From assembly GCA_019052695.1 (NCBI GenBank), contig JAHQRI010000004.1, positions 2,169-38,627 on the forward strand: DNA of 36,459 nucleotides. The letters are read 5' to 3'. How positions within the stretch are numbered: position 1 is the stretch's first letter; each line of letters starts with the position of its first letter. Below, piece after piece: positions 9,396 to 17,116 of this stretch. The notes beneath the pieces were generated by a model, which did no database searches, was not told the origin of the DNA, and worked only from the letters and a program-made list of their open reading frames with translations. Both the position numbers and the translations under genes were made by a program. Source of the stretch: Candidatus Omnitrophota bacterium. Its GTDB lineage: Bacteria; Omnitrophota; Omnitrophia; Omnitrophales; Aquincolibacteriaceae.

Positions 9396-10052
9396 TTACA
9401 TCAACCGGTCGTATTTGGAACCGAGCCGGTAGGAAATGACGGCGATCTGTTGTGTTTCATAGTTAACGCTGATCACGAGAGAATAGCCCCGGAGTCTTGT
9501 CGATTTAAAAAGGGACATGACGGCCTGTTTCCTGCCGTGGTTCGGTTTGGCTCCAAGGCGCGGGCTCGCGGGCCATTTCCGCTTTTGGTTGAGCTCCGTG
9601 TGGAGCTGGTCCGCCTCCGCTTCCGTCAGCAACAGGCGGACGACATAAACCAGCTTGTTCTCCTCGACTTCCCCGTCGGCCTGCGGCGGTTGTTCCCCGA
9701 TATCCTCCACCAGCTTGGCATCCTTGAAAAGTTGCTTCAACACGGGACGGATCAGCTTATCGAGGTCTTCCGGCACACCGGGCCCGGGCTCGAGGTCCTG
9801 GGCCGTGAAAAATCCGGGGTTGTCGGAGATATCGGTCATCCCCGGCTGAGCGAACATCCCCGTTCGCTTTGTCGGTTCATCGGCAAAAGACTCGACATCG
9901 GGAGACGATTTTTTGGCAGGGATTTTTGCGGCTTTGGTTTTCGCCGGCTGGGCGGCCGCGGCGTCAAGCTTCGGAGCGGCCCCCGTTAAAAAAAAAGCGA
10001 AAATGAACAGGGGAAGGATTCCTAAAAACCGGAAGGATCGATCGAAGGTCAT
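9396..10052 (-). CDS. Secreted hypothetical protein, 218 residues
   Basis: The family was not recognised. The ATG is preceded by AGGAGG at 8 nt. The N-terminus has a signal sequence (FLGILPLFIFAFFLTGAAP), followed by an Ala/Lys/Pro-rich linker to about residue 50 and then a folded part. That part includes LDKLIRPVLKQLFKDAKLVEDIG and a C-terminal segment of alternating hydrophobic residues (YSLVISVNYETQQIAVISY) suggesting beta strands. The stop lies 34 bp before the start of the giant secreted protein, so the two are almost certainly cotranscribed. A role as partner, chaperone or assembly factor for the giant protein is possible but is only inferred from position. Confidence 0.82.
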   Translation of the reverse strand: MTFDRSFRFLGILPLFIFAFFLTGAAPKLDAAAAQPAKTKAAKIPAKKSSPDVESFADEPTKRTGMFAQPGMTDISDNPGFFTAQDLEPGPGVPEDLDKLIRPVLKQLFKDAKLVEDIGEQPPQADGEVEENKLVYVVRLLLTEAEADQLHTELNQKRKWPASPRLGAKPNHGRKQAVMSLFKSTRLRGYSLVISVNYETQQIAVISYRLGSKYDRLM

Positions 10053-10102
10053 CGGGCTGCCTCCTTTGAGGGGAAAAAACGGCTTCGGGATTGGCGTTCA
10101 GG

Positions 10103-10137
10103 ATTATATACCCGAAAAAAAGTGAAGAGCTAGTCAA
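10103..10137 (-). promoter_or_regulatory. Candidate promoter of the secreted-protein operon
   Basis: The minus strand has a perfect TATAAT at 10103-10108, about 50 nt before the ATG at 10052. A TTGACT hexamer lies at 10132-10137, but the 23-bp spacer is longer than usual, so the -35 assignment is doubtful. Confidence 0.35.
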
Positions 10138-10237
10138 TATTTTTTGCATTTACGGGACAACGTTCAGAGAGAGCGGTTAGCTATTACCCCCGTTTCTCTC
10201 AAAAGACCAACGTTTTCCCGTGGACGGCCCGTAAAAT

Positions 10238-11152
10238 TTACCGTCCGCTGAAAAGTACGGTGACGTCAGCCTCCGGACAAACAGTAGCGACCTTCCCGAT
10301 AAGAGAACGCCGGGCGCCTTCGGTATGGTCAAGGGACAAGGCCCGGTCCGCCTCAAAATGCACGACCGCGAAGATCCGGCGTCCCGCCTTGCGCACCTTG
10401 ACGGACCGGACGCCGTGCAGACGGTGTTCCTCCGCGCACGCGTGCGCCAAACGGACGATCTCCTCTTTCAGTTCCGTCCGCGGGCTCGCGTCGACCAGAT
10501 CGAAGAAACTTTCCCGGATGATCCGGACCGGTTTGGCGAGCAAAAAACCCGCGAGCAGGATGCACAGGACCGGGTCGACGTAATCGGCATAACGTTCCCA
10601 ATAGGTCCGGGAGATGTATTCCGTGAGGCCGAATGCCGCGAAAACCCCGAGACTGATCACGCCCTCGATCACCCAAAGCTGGGCGTCGGCCGTCAGGATC
10701 ACCGAACGGCAGCGCTTCCCCGCCCGCTTCATGTAGGTGCCAAAACCGGCGCATACAAAAAAACTCACGAACGAGTACCCGACGGCGAGACGGAGGTTGG
10801 CCATGGGCTCGGGATGGATGAGGTCCTGGACGCTGGAAAAGACCGTGGCGGCACAAATGGCGACGATCAGGATGCCGTCCACGGCCGTCATGACCGGCTC
10901 GTATTTCGCGTAGCCGAAAGGGTATTTTTCGTCCGGCGGCAAAGAGACCTTGCGGACGACGGCGATGGCGAAAAAGGACACGAAGATATCGACGACCCCA
11001 TAGAGGCCGTCGAGCATCAGCGTCATGGAATCGCACATCACCGCGATCACGATGCCCGTGATCCCGTAGACGCCCGTGAGCACCGCGGAGAGCTTCAACA
11101 CAAAAAGCTCCTCCCGGCACCCCCCTTCAGATACGGAACGCGTCCCGGTCAT
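10238..11152 (-). CDS. Cation diffusion facilitator-like transporter with non-canonical metal site
   Basis: The start has AAGGAG 6 nt upstream. The 304-residue protein has the CDF layout: about six membrane helices, then a cytoplasmic C-terminal domain (about 215-304). CDF landmarks are recognisable: LDGLYGVVD in helix 2, the PPDEKYPFGYAKYEP loop (compare the usual PDEKHPFGHGKAE), and TADAQLWVIEGVIS in helix 5. However, the metal-binding positions differ from known transporters. The helix-2 His/Asp is Tyr51, the helix-5 His is Leu, its partner Asp is Glu, and the loop histidines are tyrosines. It is likely an inner-membrane protein. Whether it still moves Zn, Fe or Mn, or another substrate, cannot be told from sequence. 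It is the last gene of a compact run that begins near 13892. Confidence 0.87.
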   Translation of the reverse strand: MTGTRSVSEGGCREELFVLKLSAVLTGVYGITGIVIAVMCDSMTLMLDGLYGVVDIFVSFFAIAVVRKVSLPPDEKYPFGYAKYEPVMTAVDGILIVAICAATVFSSVQDLIHPEPMANLRLAVGYSFVSFFVCAGFGTYMKRAGKRCRSVILTADAQLWVIEGVISLGVFAAFGLTEYISRTYWERYADYVDPVLCILLAGFLLAKPVRIIRESFFDLVDASPRTELKEEIVRLAHACAEEHRLHGVRSVKVRKAGRRIFAVVHFEADRALSLDHTEGARRSLIGKVATVCPEADVTVLFSGR

Positions 11153-11198
11153 AAGATCTCCTTACGAACGTTGAAATATTCCTCCCCCAAGATCCTCC

Positions 11199-12479
11199 TC
11201 AGTCGTCCCGAAGGATCCGGCGGGCAATGGCTTCGGCGATCAGATCGTTCCCGTCCAGGGTGAAATGACAGCAATCATCGTAAAAAACGTGTTCCGTCCG
11301 CTCCGCGAAGATCATCGTCAAGTCCGTAAAGGACACCCCCAGCCGCTCCAATTTTTCGCCCACTTGGCGCAGGACCGGATAAGAGCGCGCGACCGCTTCG
11401 GCGACCGTTCCGTTATGATCGCTTTGGAACAGGGCCACTTCCTCGGGCGTGTACGCGTGCTTGGCATCTTCCAGATAAAGATTCGGCTGCAGGAAGTGGT
11501 AATACCGGATCCCGTTCGCGGCGCAAAGCTTGGCCATCTGCAGTGAGGATTCGGCCCAGAGTTGCATCGACTGCTCCAGAACCTCTTCCCGGTCGTACCC
11601 GCCGTACGGACCGGCCACTTCCTGGGCTGGCCTCCCGTCCTTTTCCTTCAAGGGACGTTCCAGGACGCGCTGCAGGGTGTACATCCGCCGCTGGAAATAA
11701 CGGTCCAGCAGATCCCAAACGAAAAGGGCCGTCACGCTGTACCGCCAAGGGCTCCGGAGCACCGTACCGTTTGACCAGTCCATGACCGCGCGGAGCTCGC
11801 GCATTTGCTTCAAGATGCGCCTCTTCTCGACCCGGAACTGGGCGTCGGCGAAATATCCCCAGCCGCGCGGGTAGTGGAAGGAGATCCCCTGCGGAAAACT
11901 TTCGGTGTAGGGCAGCACGACCTCGTTAAAGCCGTCCAGATTGATCACGATGTCGTATTGGGCGCCCAAGGCGATTTTTTCCTGAAGCGTGAGCAGCTGC
12001 TGCGGCTGTTTGTAACCCCGCATGGAAAGATTGACCGGCACGATCGTTTTCCCCGCATAACGCGGATCCCTCGATAAAACCTCCAGGAATCGGTCCACCG
12101 ACAGCGAGTACAGGTACCGGGTCACGGACCCCCCCGTGAAAACAATGTTCAGCCGGGAAGGGTCGCGCGTCGTGATGGGATCGGGCCCAAAATAGCCGTG
12201 CCCGTTGATCTCCTCGTTGTAACGGTTATTGACGAATCCGGCGTAAGGATGGAGGACGAACCGCGGCGCGCCCGGTCGGTTCGGGTCGTTCTCGCTCTCC
12301 GCCTGCCGCTCCGCGACGCGACGCACCAACGCCTCGCGCGAAAAAGGCTCTCCGTGGACCGCCCGGTAAAGGAACAAGGACGCCGTTTCGGCCGTAAAAC
12401 AGGCTACCGCCAGCGCAAAGACGATCAGGCCGAGGATGCGGGCCCATGATCGCAGCTTCACTTCCGGCAGAAACAGCAT
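11199..12479 (-). CDS. Membrane-anchored SGNH/GDSL hydrolase-like protein
   Basis: 426 residues; the ATG is preceded by GGAGGAAC. One N-terminal membrane helix (about 15-40, ARILGLIVFALAVACFTAETASLFLY) anchors a large extracytoplasmic domain. SGNH landmarks: block I is GGSVT at 116-120, with Ser118 the likely nucleophile; LDGFNEV near 180-187 is the Asn block; and Asp402-x-x-His405 near the C-terminus is the catalytic dyad. These proteins commonly remove or add acyl groups on polysaccharides or act as esterases at the envelope; the substrate here is unknown. The gene lies 36 bp after a small membrane-protein gene and 46 bp before the CDF-like gene, probably as one operon. Confidence 0.83.
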   Translation of the reverse strand: MLFLPEVKLRSWARILGLIVFALAVACFTAETASLFLYRAVHGEPFSREALVRRVAERQAESENDPNRPGAPRFVLHPYAGFVNNRYNEEINGHGYFGPDPITTRDPSRLNIVFTGGSVTRYLYSLSVDRFLEVLSRDPRYAGKTIVPVNLSMRGYKQPQQLLTLQEKIALGAQYDIVINLDGFNEVVLPYTESFPQGISFHYPRGWGYFADAQFRVEKRRILKQMRELRAVMDWSNGTVLRSPWRYSVTALFVWDLLDRYFQRRMYTLQRVLERPLKEKDGRPAQEVAGPYGGYDREEVLEQSMQLWAESSLQMAKLCAANGIRYYHFLQPNLYLEDAKHAYTPEEVALFQSDHNGTVAEAVARSYPVLRQVGEKLERLGVSFTDLTMIFAERTEHVFYDDCCHFTLDGNDLIAEAIARRILRDD

Positions 12480-12515
12480 GTGGTTCCTCCGTTTTCGATC
12501 ACCAGCTTCCCGGTC

Positions 12516-12824
12516 CTAGAGACCGGCCCCAAGCAGGACCAGGGCCAGCCCCCAAAGCGCGATCTTGGACGACAGAAATCCGATGAAAAATACGGGATCC
12601 TTTTTTTCCATGATCCGGATGTCTTTCCGGAAATACAGACGAAGGTTGTAGAGGTAGTACGCCAGGAGGATACCAAAGGAAAAGACACTTGCCCCGTGAT
12701 ACGGGGTCGGAACGCCCCCGAAATCCATCGCGAAGATGATCAAGACCAGATAGAACGAAAGCGCGTAAGGCCAGCAGCAATCATCCCGGTAGAACACAGC
12801 GATCTTCCTCAAAAGTGTCCTCAT
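12516..12824 (-). CDS. Small membrane protein, 102 residues, unknown family
   Basis: The ATG at 12824 was chosen because GGGGAG lies just upstream (8 nt). The frame remains open further upstream, but that part overlaps the preceding gene. There are two to three hydrophobic helices: YALSFYLVLIIFAMDFGG, ASVFSFGILLAYYLYNL and a C-terminal DPVFFIGFLSSKIALWGLAL. A DDCC motif precedes the first helix and a basic LRLYFRKDIRIMEKK loop lies between the second and third. No domain was recognised. It lies 22 bp downstream of another small membrane protein and 36 bp upstream of the SGNH protein, suggesting an envelope role. Confidence 0.75.
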   Translation of the reverse strand: MRTLLRKIAVFYRDDCCWPYALSFYLVLIIFAMDFGGVPTPYHGASVFSFGILLAYYLYNLRLYFRKDIRIMEKKDPVFFIGFLSSKIALWGLALVLLGAGL

Positions 12825-12846
12825 TTTTTTATCTCCCCTTTCGCGG

Positions 12847-13146
12847 CTACCGTCCCCGCCTCCGCGTACCCGGAGCCGAGGGCTCGTCCCCGAAAGCGCC
12901 CTCATCGTGCGGGCCTCCCCAGATCTCCACCGGAGCCTTGAACCGGTCCCAGGTCTCCCGGAGCATCGATCCCCCGGCAGTGACCCTCCCCGTCCCCTCC
13001 ACGGCAAGTTTCCGGAGATATTGGGGGGTGGTCATTTTCCCCGAGCCGACATGGACGATCCAACCCCAGCAGAAAAGGATGATCAGGATAAAAAAAACGC
13101 CCCGGACAAGCCCCCTCAAAAACCCTTCCCCCCAGAACCCTATCAC
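12847..13146 (-). CDS. Small single-helix membrane protein, 99 residues, GTG start
   Basis: The frame is open far upstream, but the best start is GTG at 13146. It overlaps the TGA of the preceding gene as GTGA and has GGGGGGACC about 7 nt before it. An ATG at 13236 lacks a ribosome site and would overlap the previous gene by 94 bp. The product has one hydrophobic helix (RGVFFILIILFCWGWIVHVG) near residues 16-35 and then a polar tail with SGKMTTPQYLRKLAVEGTG and a basic end. No family was recognised. The 4-bp overlap implies translational coupling to the PspC-like gene. Confidence 0.7.
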   Translation of the reverse strand: MIGFWGEGFLRGLVRGVFFILIILFCWGWIVHVGSGKMTTPQYLRKLAVEGTGRVTAGGSMLRETWDRFKAPVEIWGGPHDEGAFGDEPSAPGTRRRGR

Positions 13147-13892
13147 GCCGCGGTCCCCCCATGCCCCGGGGGAAGGCCGGCCCGCTCCTTCGGAACCGCC
13201 GCTTTCGTTTCGCGCGGTCCTTTTTTCAGTTTCCATAAAGAAGCCGCTTTCAAGATCGCCGCGGCAACAAAGGCCTTGATGCCCCGGACCGCCTTCGGTA
13301 CATTCTCTTTCGACCAATCCGCGGTCCTTTTCGACGAGGTCTTCACGGCCTCCCCCGTTTTTCGCACCGCCACGCTCACCGCCCCGCCCACCTCCGGGGC
13401 TTTTTCCCTAAAAAGCTCCGCCCCCCGTTTAACGCCGGCCTCCAGACCCTTGCCGGCCTTCCTCGCCAGCTCCACCGACCCTTCGACGGCCCGTCCCGCG
13501 GCGTCCACGACGGCCTTCGGAACTTCGATGGCCACGGTCCCGCCTTTCTTGAGCCCTTGACCGACGCCGGAGATCTTGTCCGACACGTATCGCCCCGCAA
13601 GCGCGATTCCCCGGATCAGGTTATAGAGCCCGATGGAAAGAAGGAGCGCCATCACCAAGCTCACGAATCGGACGCCGAACCGCATGAGCTTATAATCCTC
13701 ATGTCCCGGCGAAGGCACTAACAAAAGGCCCAATCCGTACAGGATGATCCAAAAACAAAAAAATCCCGCTAAATTCAGCAGGACCAGGACCGCGATCCGG
13801 ACGGCCCGGGGATTCCGGTTGATGCGGGCCGCCATGTCCGTCACAAAAGCCGTTACCCCCACCCAAAAAGCGCCGCGGAACAATTTCGGCAT
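13143..13892 (-). CDS. PspC-like membrane protein with long amphipathic helical tail
   Basis: 249 residues. The first 60 residues resemble a PspC domain: a short helix, then RINRNPRAVRIAVLVLLNLAG followed by a hydrophobic YGLGLLLVPS, like the PspC pattern of R followed by hydrophobics ending in LLxP. A second membrane span (FVSLVMALLLSIGLYNLI) follows. Residues from about 105 to 225 form a continuous Ala/Lys/Glu/Val helical tail with 11- to 14-residue periodicity (AVVDAAGRAVEGSVELARKAGKG and similar), like membrane-surface or LEA-type helices. PspC proteins sense or stabilise the inner membrane under stress; a related role is inferred. It is the first gene of a five-gene run that continues through the SGNH and CDF-like genes. 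Confidence 0.7.
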   Translation of the reverse strand: MPKLFRGAFWVGVTAFVTDMAARINRNPRAVRIAVLVLLNLAGFFCFWIILYGLGLLLVPSPGHEDYKLMRFGVRFVSLVMALLLSIGLYNLIRGIALAGRYVSDKISGVGQGLKKGGTVAIEVPKAVVDAAGRAVEGSVELARKAGKGLEAGVKRGAELFREKAPEVGGAVSVAVRKTGEAVKTSSKRTADWSKENVPKAVRGIKAFVAAAILKAASLWKLKKGPRETKAAVPKERAGLPPGHGGTAA

Positions 13893-14013
13893 GAAATGAC
13901 CCCTTTCGGATTTTTACAACCGTCTATGTCCGGGGCCCCCTATTCAAAAAACCCCGCGCCTCCCGGGCATCGCGCCTCGGAAGGTGACGGCATTCAAGAG
14001 TACAAAGACCGCG

Positions 14014-14406
14014 TTAACGATCCTTCAAAAATTGACGGATGATGCAGCCTGAAGCAAAAAGCATCAACACTCCCAGGAAAACATTGATCTGGAAAAGCGC
14101 CAGGTCCCCTTTACCGGTCGAGATCCCTCCCAAGGTCTCCGGGATCCTGTCGTAATAGGCATTGGCGAAGATCCCGTTCAACAGGACCAGCCAAAGCCCG
14201 ATCAGCCCGAAGATCCCCATCGACCGTTCGGGGCGGGCCCAAAGCAGCCAGAGACCGATCCCGCCGCAGAGAACCGCCGCGATCGCCGGGACCAGGATCA
14301 GCGTCCAGGAACGCAGCGAAAAACCCAAAAGGACCATCCACATCGTGGAGCCCAAAACGGTCCCGATCACCCCCAGTCCCAACCCGATCTTCTGTCCCTT
14401 GTCCAT
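14014..14406 (-). CDS. Four-helix membrane protein, unknown function
   Basis: 130 residues. The ATG at 14406 is preferred over the adjacent GTG because AAGGAG then sits at a normal 6 nt. There are four hydrophobic helices: IGLGLGVIGTVLGSTMWMVLL, LILVPAIAAVLCGGIGLWLLW, MGIFGLIGLWLVLLNGIFA and INVFLGVLMLFASGCIIRQ. The only long loop, NAYYDRIPETLGGISTGKGD, lies between the last two helices. No family was recognised. It is 121 bp upstream of the PspC-like gene and 72 bp downstream of the response regulator, all on the same strand. Confidence 0.75.
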   Translation of the reverse strand: MDKGQKIGLGLGVIGTVLGSTMWMVLLGFSLRSWTLILVPAIAAVLCGGIGLWLLWARPERSMGIFGLIGLWLVLLNGIFANAYYDRIPETLGGISTGKGDLALFQINVFLGVLMLFASGCIIRQFLKDR

Positions 14407-14478
14407 CACGTTCTCCTTGTCCGTTCGCGTCCCGGTCCCGCCCTCCGCGTCTCGGTTTTTTTGAGCCCCCGCCCCGCT

Positions 14479-15219
14479 TTACGGGGCGATCTTGAGGACG
14501 GTCCCGATCTTAGAGAGCAAATCAACGCTTTCTTCGTAATTAATGACCTGGAACCCCCTGAAGGATTTAAGGGCCTCCCCGAAGGCCTCCTCCTTACAGA
14601 AAACAAAAAGGGGAATGTTGCGCGCAAAGACGTGCTGCTGCAGTTTTCCGTTGAGGTAGACCGCGTCCACGATCTCGGTACTCTCGAGGAATTCGCACAA
14701 GATGAAGGCCGGTTTCTTTTCCACCGCCCACTGGAAGGCTTCGTCCGCTTCCGACGTCACGAGGGCTTCAAAACCGGCCCCGGAGCAAAAGCCGCCGAGC
14801 TTGTGGAGGAGGAACTCTTCGGCCGCCACGATGACGGCGAACTTTTTCTCGCGGATGTCGCTCGGGCCGATCGTCATTTCCACTTTTTCGAGGAGTTCCC
14901 GCGATTCGTACGGCTTGAGGATGAACCCGGCGAGCTGGCCTTTCTCGAAAAGGCCTTCCATGCCTTTGCGGCCCGAGAGCGCGATCACGGGCGTCTGGAT
15001 GCCGGCCTGGCGGAGCCGCATGAAGGTCTCGTAACCCGACATGCCCGCCATCAGGAGGTCAAGAATGATCAGGTCCGGATTCTCCTGTTTGACCTTTTCG
15101 AGCCCCTCGTAACCGTTGGAGGCTACGATGGCGTGGTAACGCAGGACCCGCAATTGCTCGGCCACGAGGTCCCGCACATCCTTCTCGTCATCGATGACCA
15201 GTACCTTCTTCTTGTCCAT
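14479..15219 (-). CDS. Response regulator: receiver plus degenerate receiver-like domain
   Basis: Residues 1-118 form a classical REC domain: acidic pair Asp10/Asp11, phospho-acceptor Asp54 (LIILDLL), Ser82 (VIALSGRK) and Lys102 (LKPYES). Residues about 126-246 form a second domain with alternating hydrophobic strands and helices (KKFAVIVAAEEFLLHKLGGF, KPAFILCEFLES, IPLFVFCKEEAF). It looks like a receiver fold without the acidic pocket. There is no DNA-binding or enzymatic output domain, so it probably works through protein contacts. A close architectural paralog lies divergently at 16290-17069. The ATG at 15219 is preferred over a GTG two codons upstream. The stop codon lies in a GCCCCG-TAAAG-CGGGGC hairpin with no T tract. 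Confidence 0.9.
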   Translation of the reverse strand: MDKKKVLVIDDEKDVRDLVAEQLRVLRYHAIVASNGYEGLEKVKQENPDLIILDLLMAGMSGYETFMRLRQAGIQTPVIALSGRKGMEGLFEKGQLAGFILKPYESRELLEKVEMTIGPSDIREKKFAVIVAAEEFLLHKLGGFCSGAGFEALVTSEADEAFQWAVEKKPAFILCEFLESTEIVDAVYLNGKLQQHVFARNIPLFVFCKEEAFGEALKSFRGFQVINYEESVDLLSKIGTVLKIAP

Positions 15220-15379
15220 GCTCACACTCTCGATCTCTAGAGAATGTATCGGTCATTCGAACCGATTTCTGAAAAGGTTCGGGACAGCACGATCTCGGTA
15301 GAATTCATTGCCAGTCGAAGGACTCGTCCCGCAGGGGTCCTCTCTCAGTCCAAATCTACGACTCTCTAAAAACTAAAGG

Positions 15380-15414
15380 AAAAAGGCCAGAAGGATGAAC
15401 CGCCCGGCCTTTTT
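15380..15414 (-). terminator. Terminator-like hairpin after the structured element
   Basis: AAAAAGGCC (15380-15388) pairs with GGCCTTTTT (15406-15414) around a 17-nt loop. On the minus strand it ends in five T. It would terminate a minus-strand transcript of the element at 15421-15560, upstream of the response regulator gene. Confidence 0.7.
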
Positions 15415-15420
15415 CTTAAT

Positions 15421-15560
15421 TAGTAGCGGGGGCAGCACTCATGTCTTAGGGCATCAGTATGACGCCGTGAGGGCTCGGAGCCCTCTACGGCTTCTGCCCC
15501 ATTCACCACCCTTCGGGTGGTACAGCCGGCGTACGGGACATCCAAGTTCCGACGCCGCAG
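15421..15560 (-). ncRNA. Candidate structured RNA between two terminators
   Basis: No protein is encoded here, but the segment is dense in inverted repeats. A 12-bp hairpin with one bulge lies at 15464-15491 (GCCGT-GAGGGCT, loop, AGCCCTC-T-ACGGC on the plus strand). It is enclosed by a 7-bp stem, GGGGCAG (15429-15435) with CTGCCCC (15494-15500). A perfect 7-bp hairpin ACCACCC/GGGTGGT lies at 15505-15521, followed by a GGCGT/ACGCC hairpin to about 15564. On the minus strand it follows the tRNA terminator and ends at its own terminator-like hairpin. It does not match tmRNA, RNase P RNA or SRP RNA signatures that I know. The strand is inferred from the better T tract. It could instead be an inserted repeat element. 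Confidence 0.45.
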
Positions 15561-15614
15561 TACCAAACGCAATAAAAAAGGCCAGCAGTTTTACCTGCTG
15601 GCCTTTTGTGCGTT

Positions 15615-15619
<5 letters not shown>
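15561..15619 (-). terminator. Long inverted repeat: tRNA terminator extended by 11-bp outer arms
   Basis: The core AAAAGGCCAGCAG (15576-15588) and CTGCTGGCCTTTT (15595-15607) form a 13-bp stem with a 6-nt loop, giving six T on the minus strand just after the initiator tRNA. Outer arms TACCAAACGCA (15561-15571) and TGCGTTTGGTA (15609-15619) pair perfectly and include the tRNA CCA end. In the transcript the outer arm could compete with the tRNA 3' end or mark the processing site. Confidence 0.85.
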
Positions 15620-15937
<318 letters not shown>

Positions 15938-15947
15938 AACCGAGCCG

Positions 15948-16007
15948 CCTCGTAAAACGGCCTCGGGCCGTCACGAGGCCCCGTGGCCGCCTTGCGGCTC
16001 TACGGGG
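15948..16007. repeat. Two abutting 30-bp hairpins upstream of the GIY-YIG ORF
   Basis: The first (15948-15978) pairs CCTCGT with ACGAGG outside and CGGCC with GGCCG inside. The second (15979-16007) pairs CCCCGT with ACGGGG outside and GCCGC with GCGGC inside. They touch without a spacer and share the same plan: a 6-bp outer stem, a small bulge, a 5-bp inner stem and a 3-nt loop. They lie 11 bp upstream of the GIY-YIG start. Confidence 0.85.
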
Positions 16008-16019
16008 CTCCACCCCGCG

Positions 16020-16289
16020 ACGATCGATCTTTGAATTCATGTTCGCGGGACTACCCTTGCTTCGCAGAACTGCCCCGCGATGTAAGTGACAAAGAACGAC
16101 TCCAGGAAAGGCCTCTATTCTATCAGGTAATTTCCAAGAATCAATCTTTCCCTTTTGGGTTTCCCCGTCCATCAAGACACGTTTCTTGATCGATCGGTGC
16201 AGGGCATGCCGTGTTTTCAGGGAAGATCTGCTTAGGAAAGTAAGATTATCGGCCGTAAATGGTAATAGCGTAAAAGCACCGGAGAGACC
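16020..16289. other. Gene-free stretch upstream of the second response regulator
   Basis: No coding region was supported in these 270 bp. A 7-bp inverted repeat, TCGCGGG with CCCGCGA, brackets about 16042-16080. The rest shows no clear structure. It must carry promoters for the rightward response regulator and probably for the leftward GIY-YIG/tRNA transcript, but I cannot assign -35/-10 pairs with confidence. Confidence 0.5.
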
Positions 16290-17069
16290 GTGCCTGCAAA
16301 AAAGGTCCTGATTATTGACGATGACCCGACCCTGGTCCCTATTTTAAAGGCGTTTCTGAAGACCAAGGGTTACGCGGTGGCCACGTCTACGGACGGGTTC
16401 GACGGCCTTTCGCAGATCATCATCGAGGACCCCGACCTGATCGTCCTGGACGCCCTCCTGCCGAAAATGAACGGCCTGCAATTTATGAAGCGGCTCCGGG
16501 AGAACCGGTCCATGAAGAAGATCCCCGTCATCATGATGTCCGCCCGGCCGAACATGAAGGACTTTTTTTCCGATTTTGTGATCGAAGAGTTCCTCCGCAA
16601 GCCGTTCGGCATGGAAGACATCCTCTCGAAGATCGAAAAATTGATCGGCAAGCCGTCCCACACGGAAGCCGCAAGCCCCAAGACGGCCCTCGTCGTCACC
16701 CGGGAAGCCTTCCTTAAAAAAAAGCTGGGAGAGTTCTTCAACGCGGCGGGTTGGGAGGTCCGGTTCACGGAAGCGCACCACGACGCCGCCTATGAGATGG
16801 CCGTCGCCCTCTACCCGGACGCGATCCTCTGTGAATATTGGGATGAGGCGTGGGAGGGAAGCATGCTCAACACCCGGAAGCTCGCCCAGCGGCTCGGGGA
16901 AAATCACCTTCTGGCCAAGATCCCCTTCTTCGTATTCTGCTCGGGGCTCTTGAAGATCCAAGAGGCCAAGGACCACTTTCACGAACCGGAGTTCATCCGC
17001 TACGAGAAGACGGCGGACCTCTTCGAGGCCCTCCGCAGACGTCTCGAGATCGAACCAGGAAAGAATTAA
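16290..17069 (+). CDS. Response regulator paralog: receiver plus degenerate receiver-like domain
   Basis: 259 residues; the GTG start has GGAGA 5 nt upstream. The REC domain (1-120) keeps Asp10-Asp12, phospho-acceptor Asp54 (LIVLDALLP), Ser84 (VIMMSARPN) and Lys104 (FLRKPFG). After a short linker, residues about 131-255 form a second alpha/beta domain (KTALVVTREAFLKKKLGEFF, YPDAILCEYWDE, IPFFVFCSG) that aligns by pattern with the second domain of the divergent protein at 14479-15219. No DNA-binding or catalytic output is visible. It converges with uvrB, with 47 bp between stops. The pair look like a duplicated signalling module whose partner kinase is elsewhere. Confidence 0.9.
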   Translation: MPAKKVLIIDDDPTLVPILKAFLKTKGYAVATSTDGFDGLSQIIIEDPDLIVLDALLPKMNGLQFMKRLRENRSMKKIPVIMMSARPNMKDFFSDFVIEEFLRKPFGMEDILSKIEKLIGKPSHTEAASPKTALVVTREAFLKKKLGEFFNAAGWEVRFTEAHHDAAYEMAVALYPDAILCEYWDEAWEGSMLNTRKLAQRLGENHLLAKIPFFVFCSGLLKIQEAKDHFHEPEFIRYEKTADLFEALRRRLEIEPGKN

Positions 17070-17116
17070 GCCCCGCTAGAAGACGCAAGACCCCCGTTCG
17101 ACCCTGCCGTCGCCGG

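Noticed and set aside
8199-9989. 596-codon plus-strand frame
   Set aside because: It overlaps two better-supported minus-strand genes with ribosome sites and signal peptides, and no domain is recognisable.
13147-13317. N-terminal extension of the small single-helix protein
   Set aside because: It would lie inside the PspC-like gene without a ribosome site, whereas GTG at 13146 has both a ribosome site and a 4-bp overlap.
14460-14490. GCCCCG-TAAAG-CGGGGC hairpin as a terminator of the response regulator
   Set aside because: The stem is good, but no T tract follows on the minus strand; the following bases are GGGGGCTCAAAAAAA.
15250-15370. Possible riboswitch or ribozyme in the leader of the response regulator
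   Set aside because: Short hairpins such as ATCGGT/ACCGAT and AGGAC/GTCCT exist, but no known aptamer or ribozyme core could be recognised.
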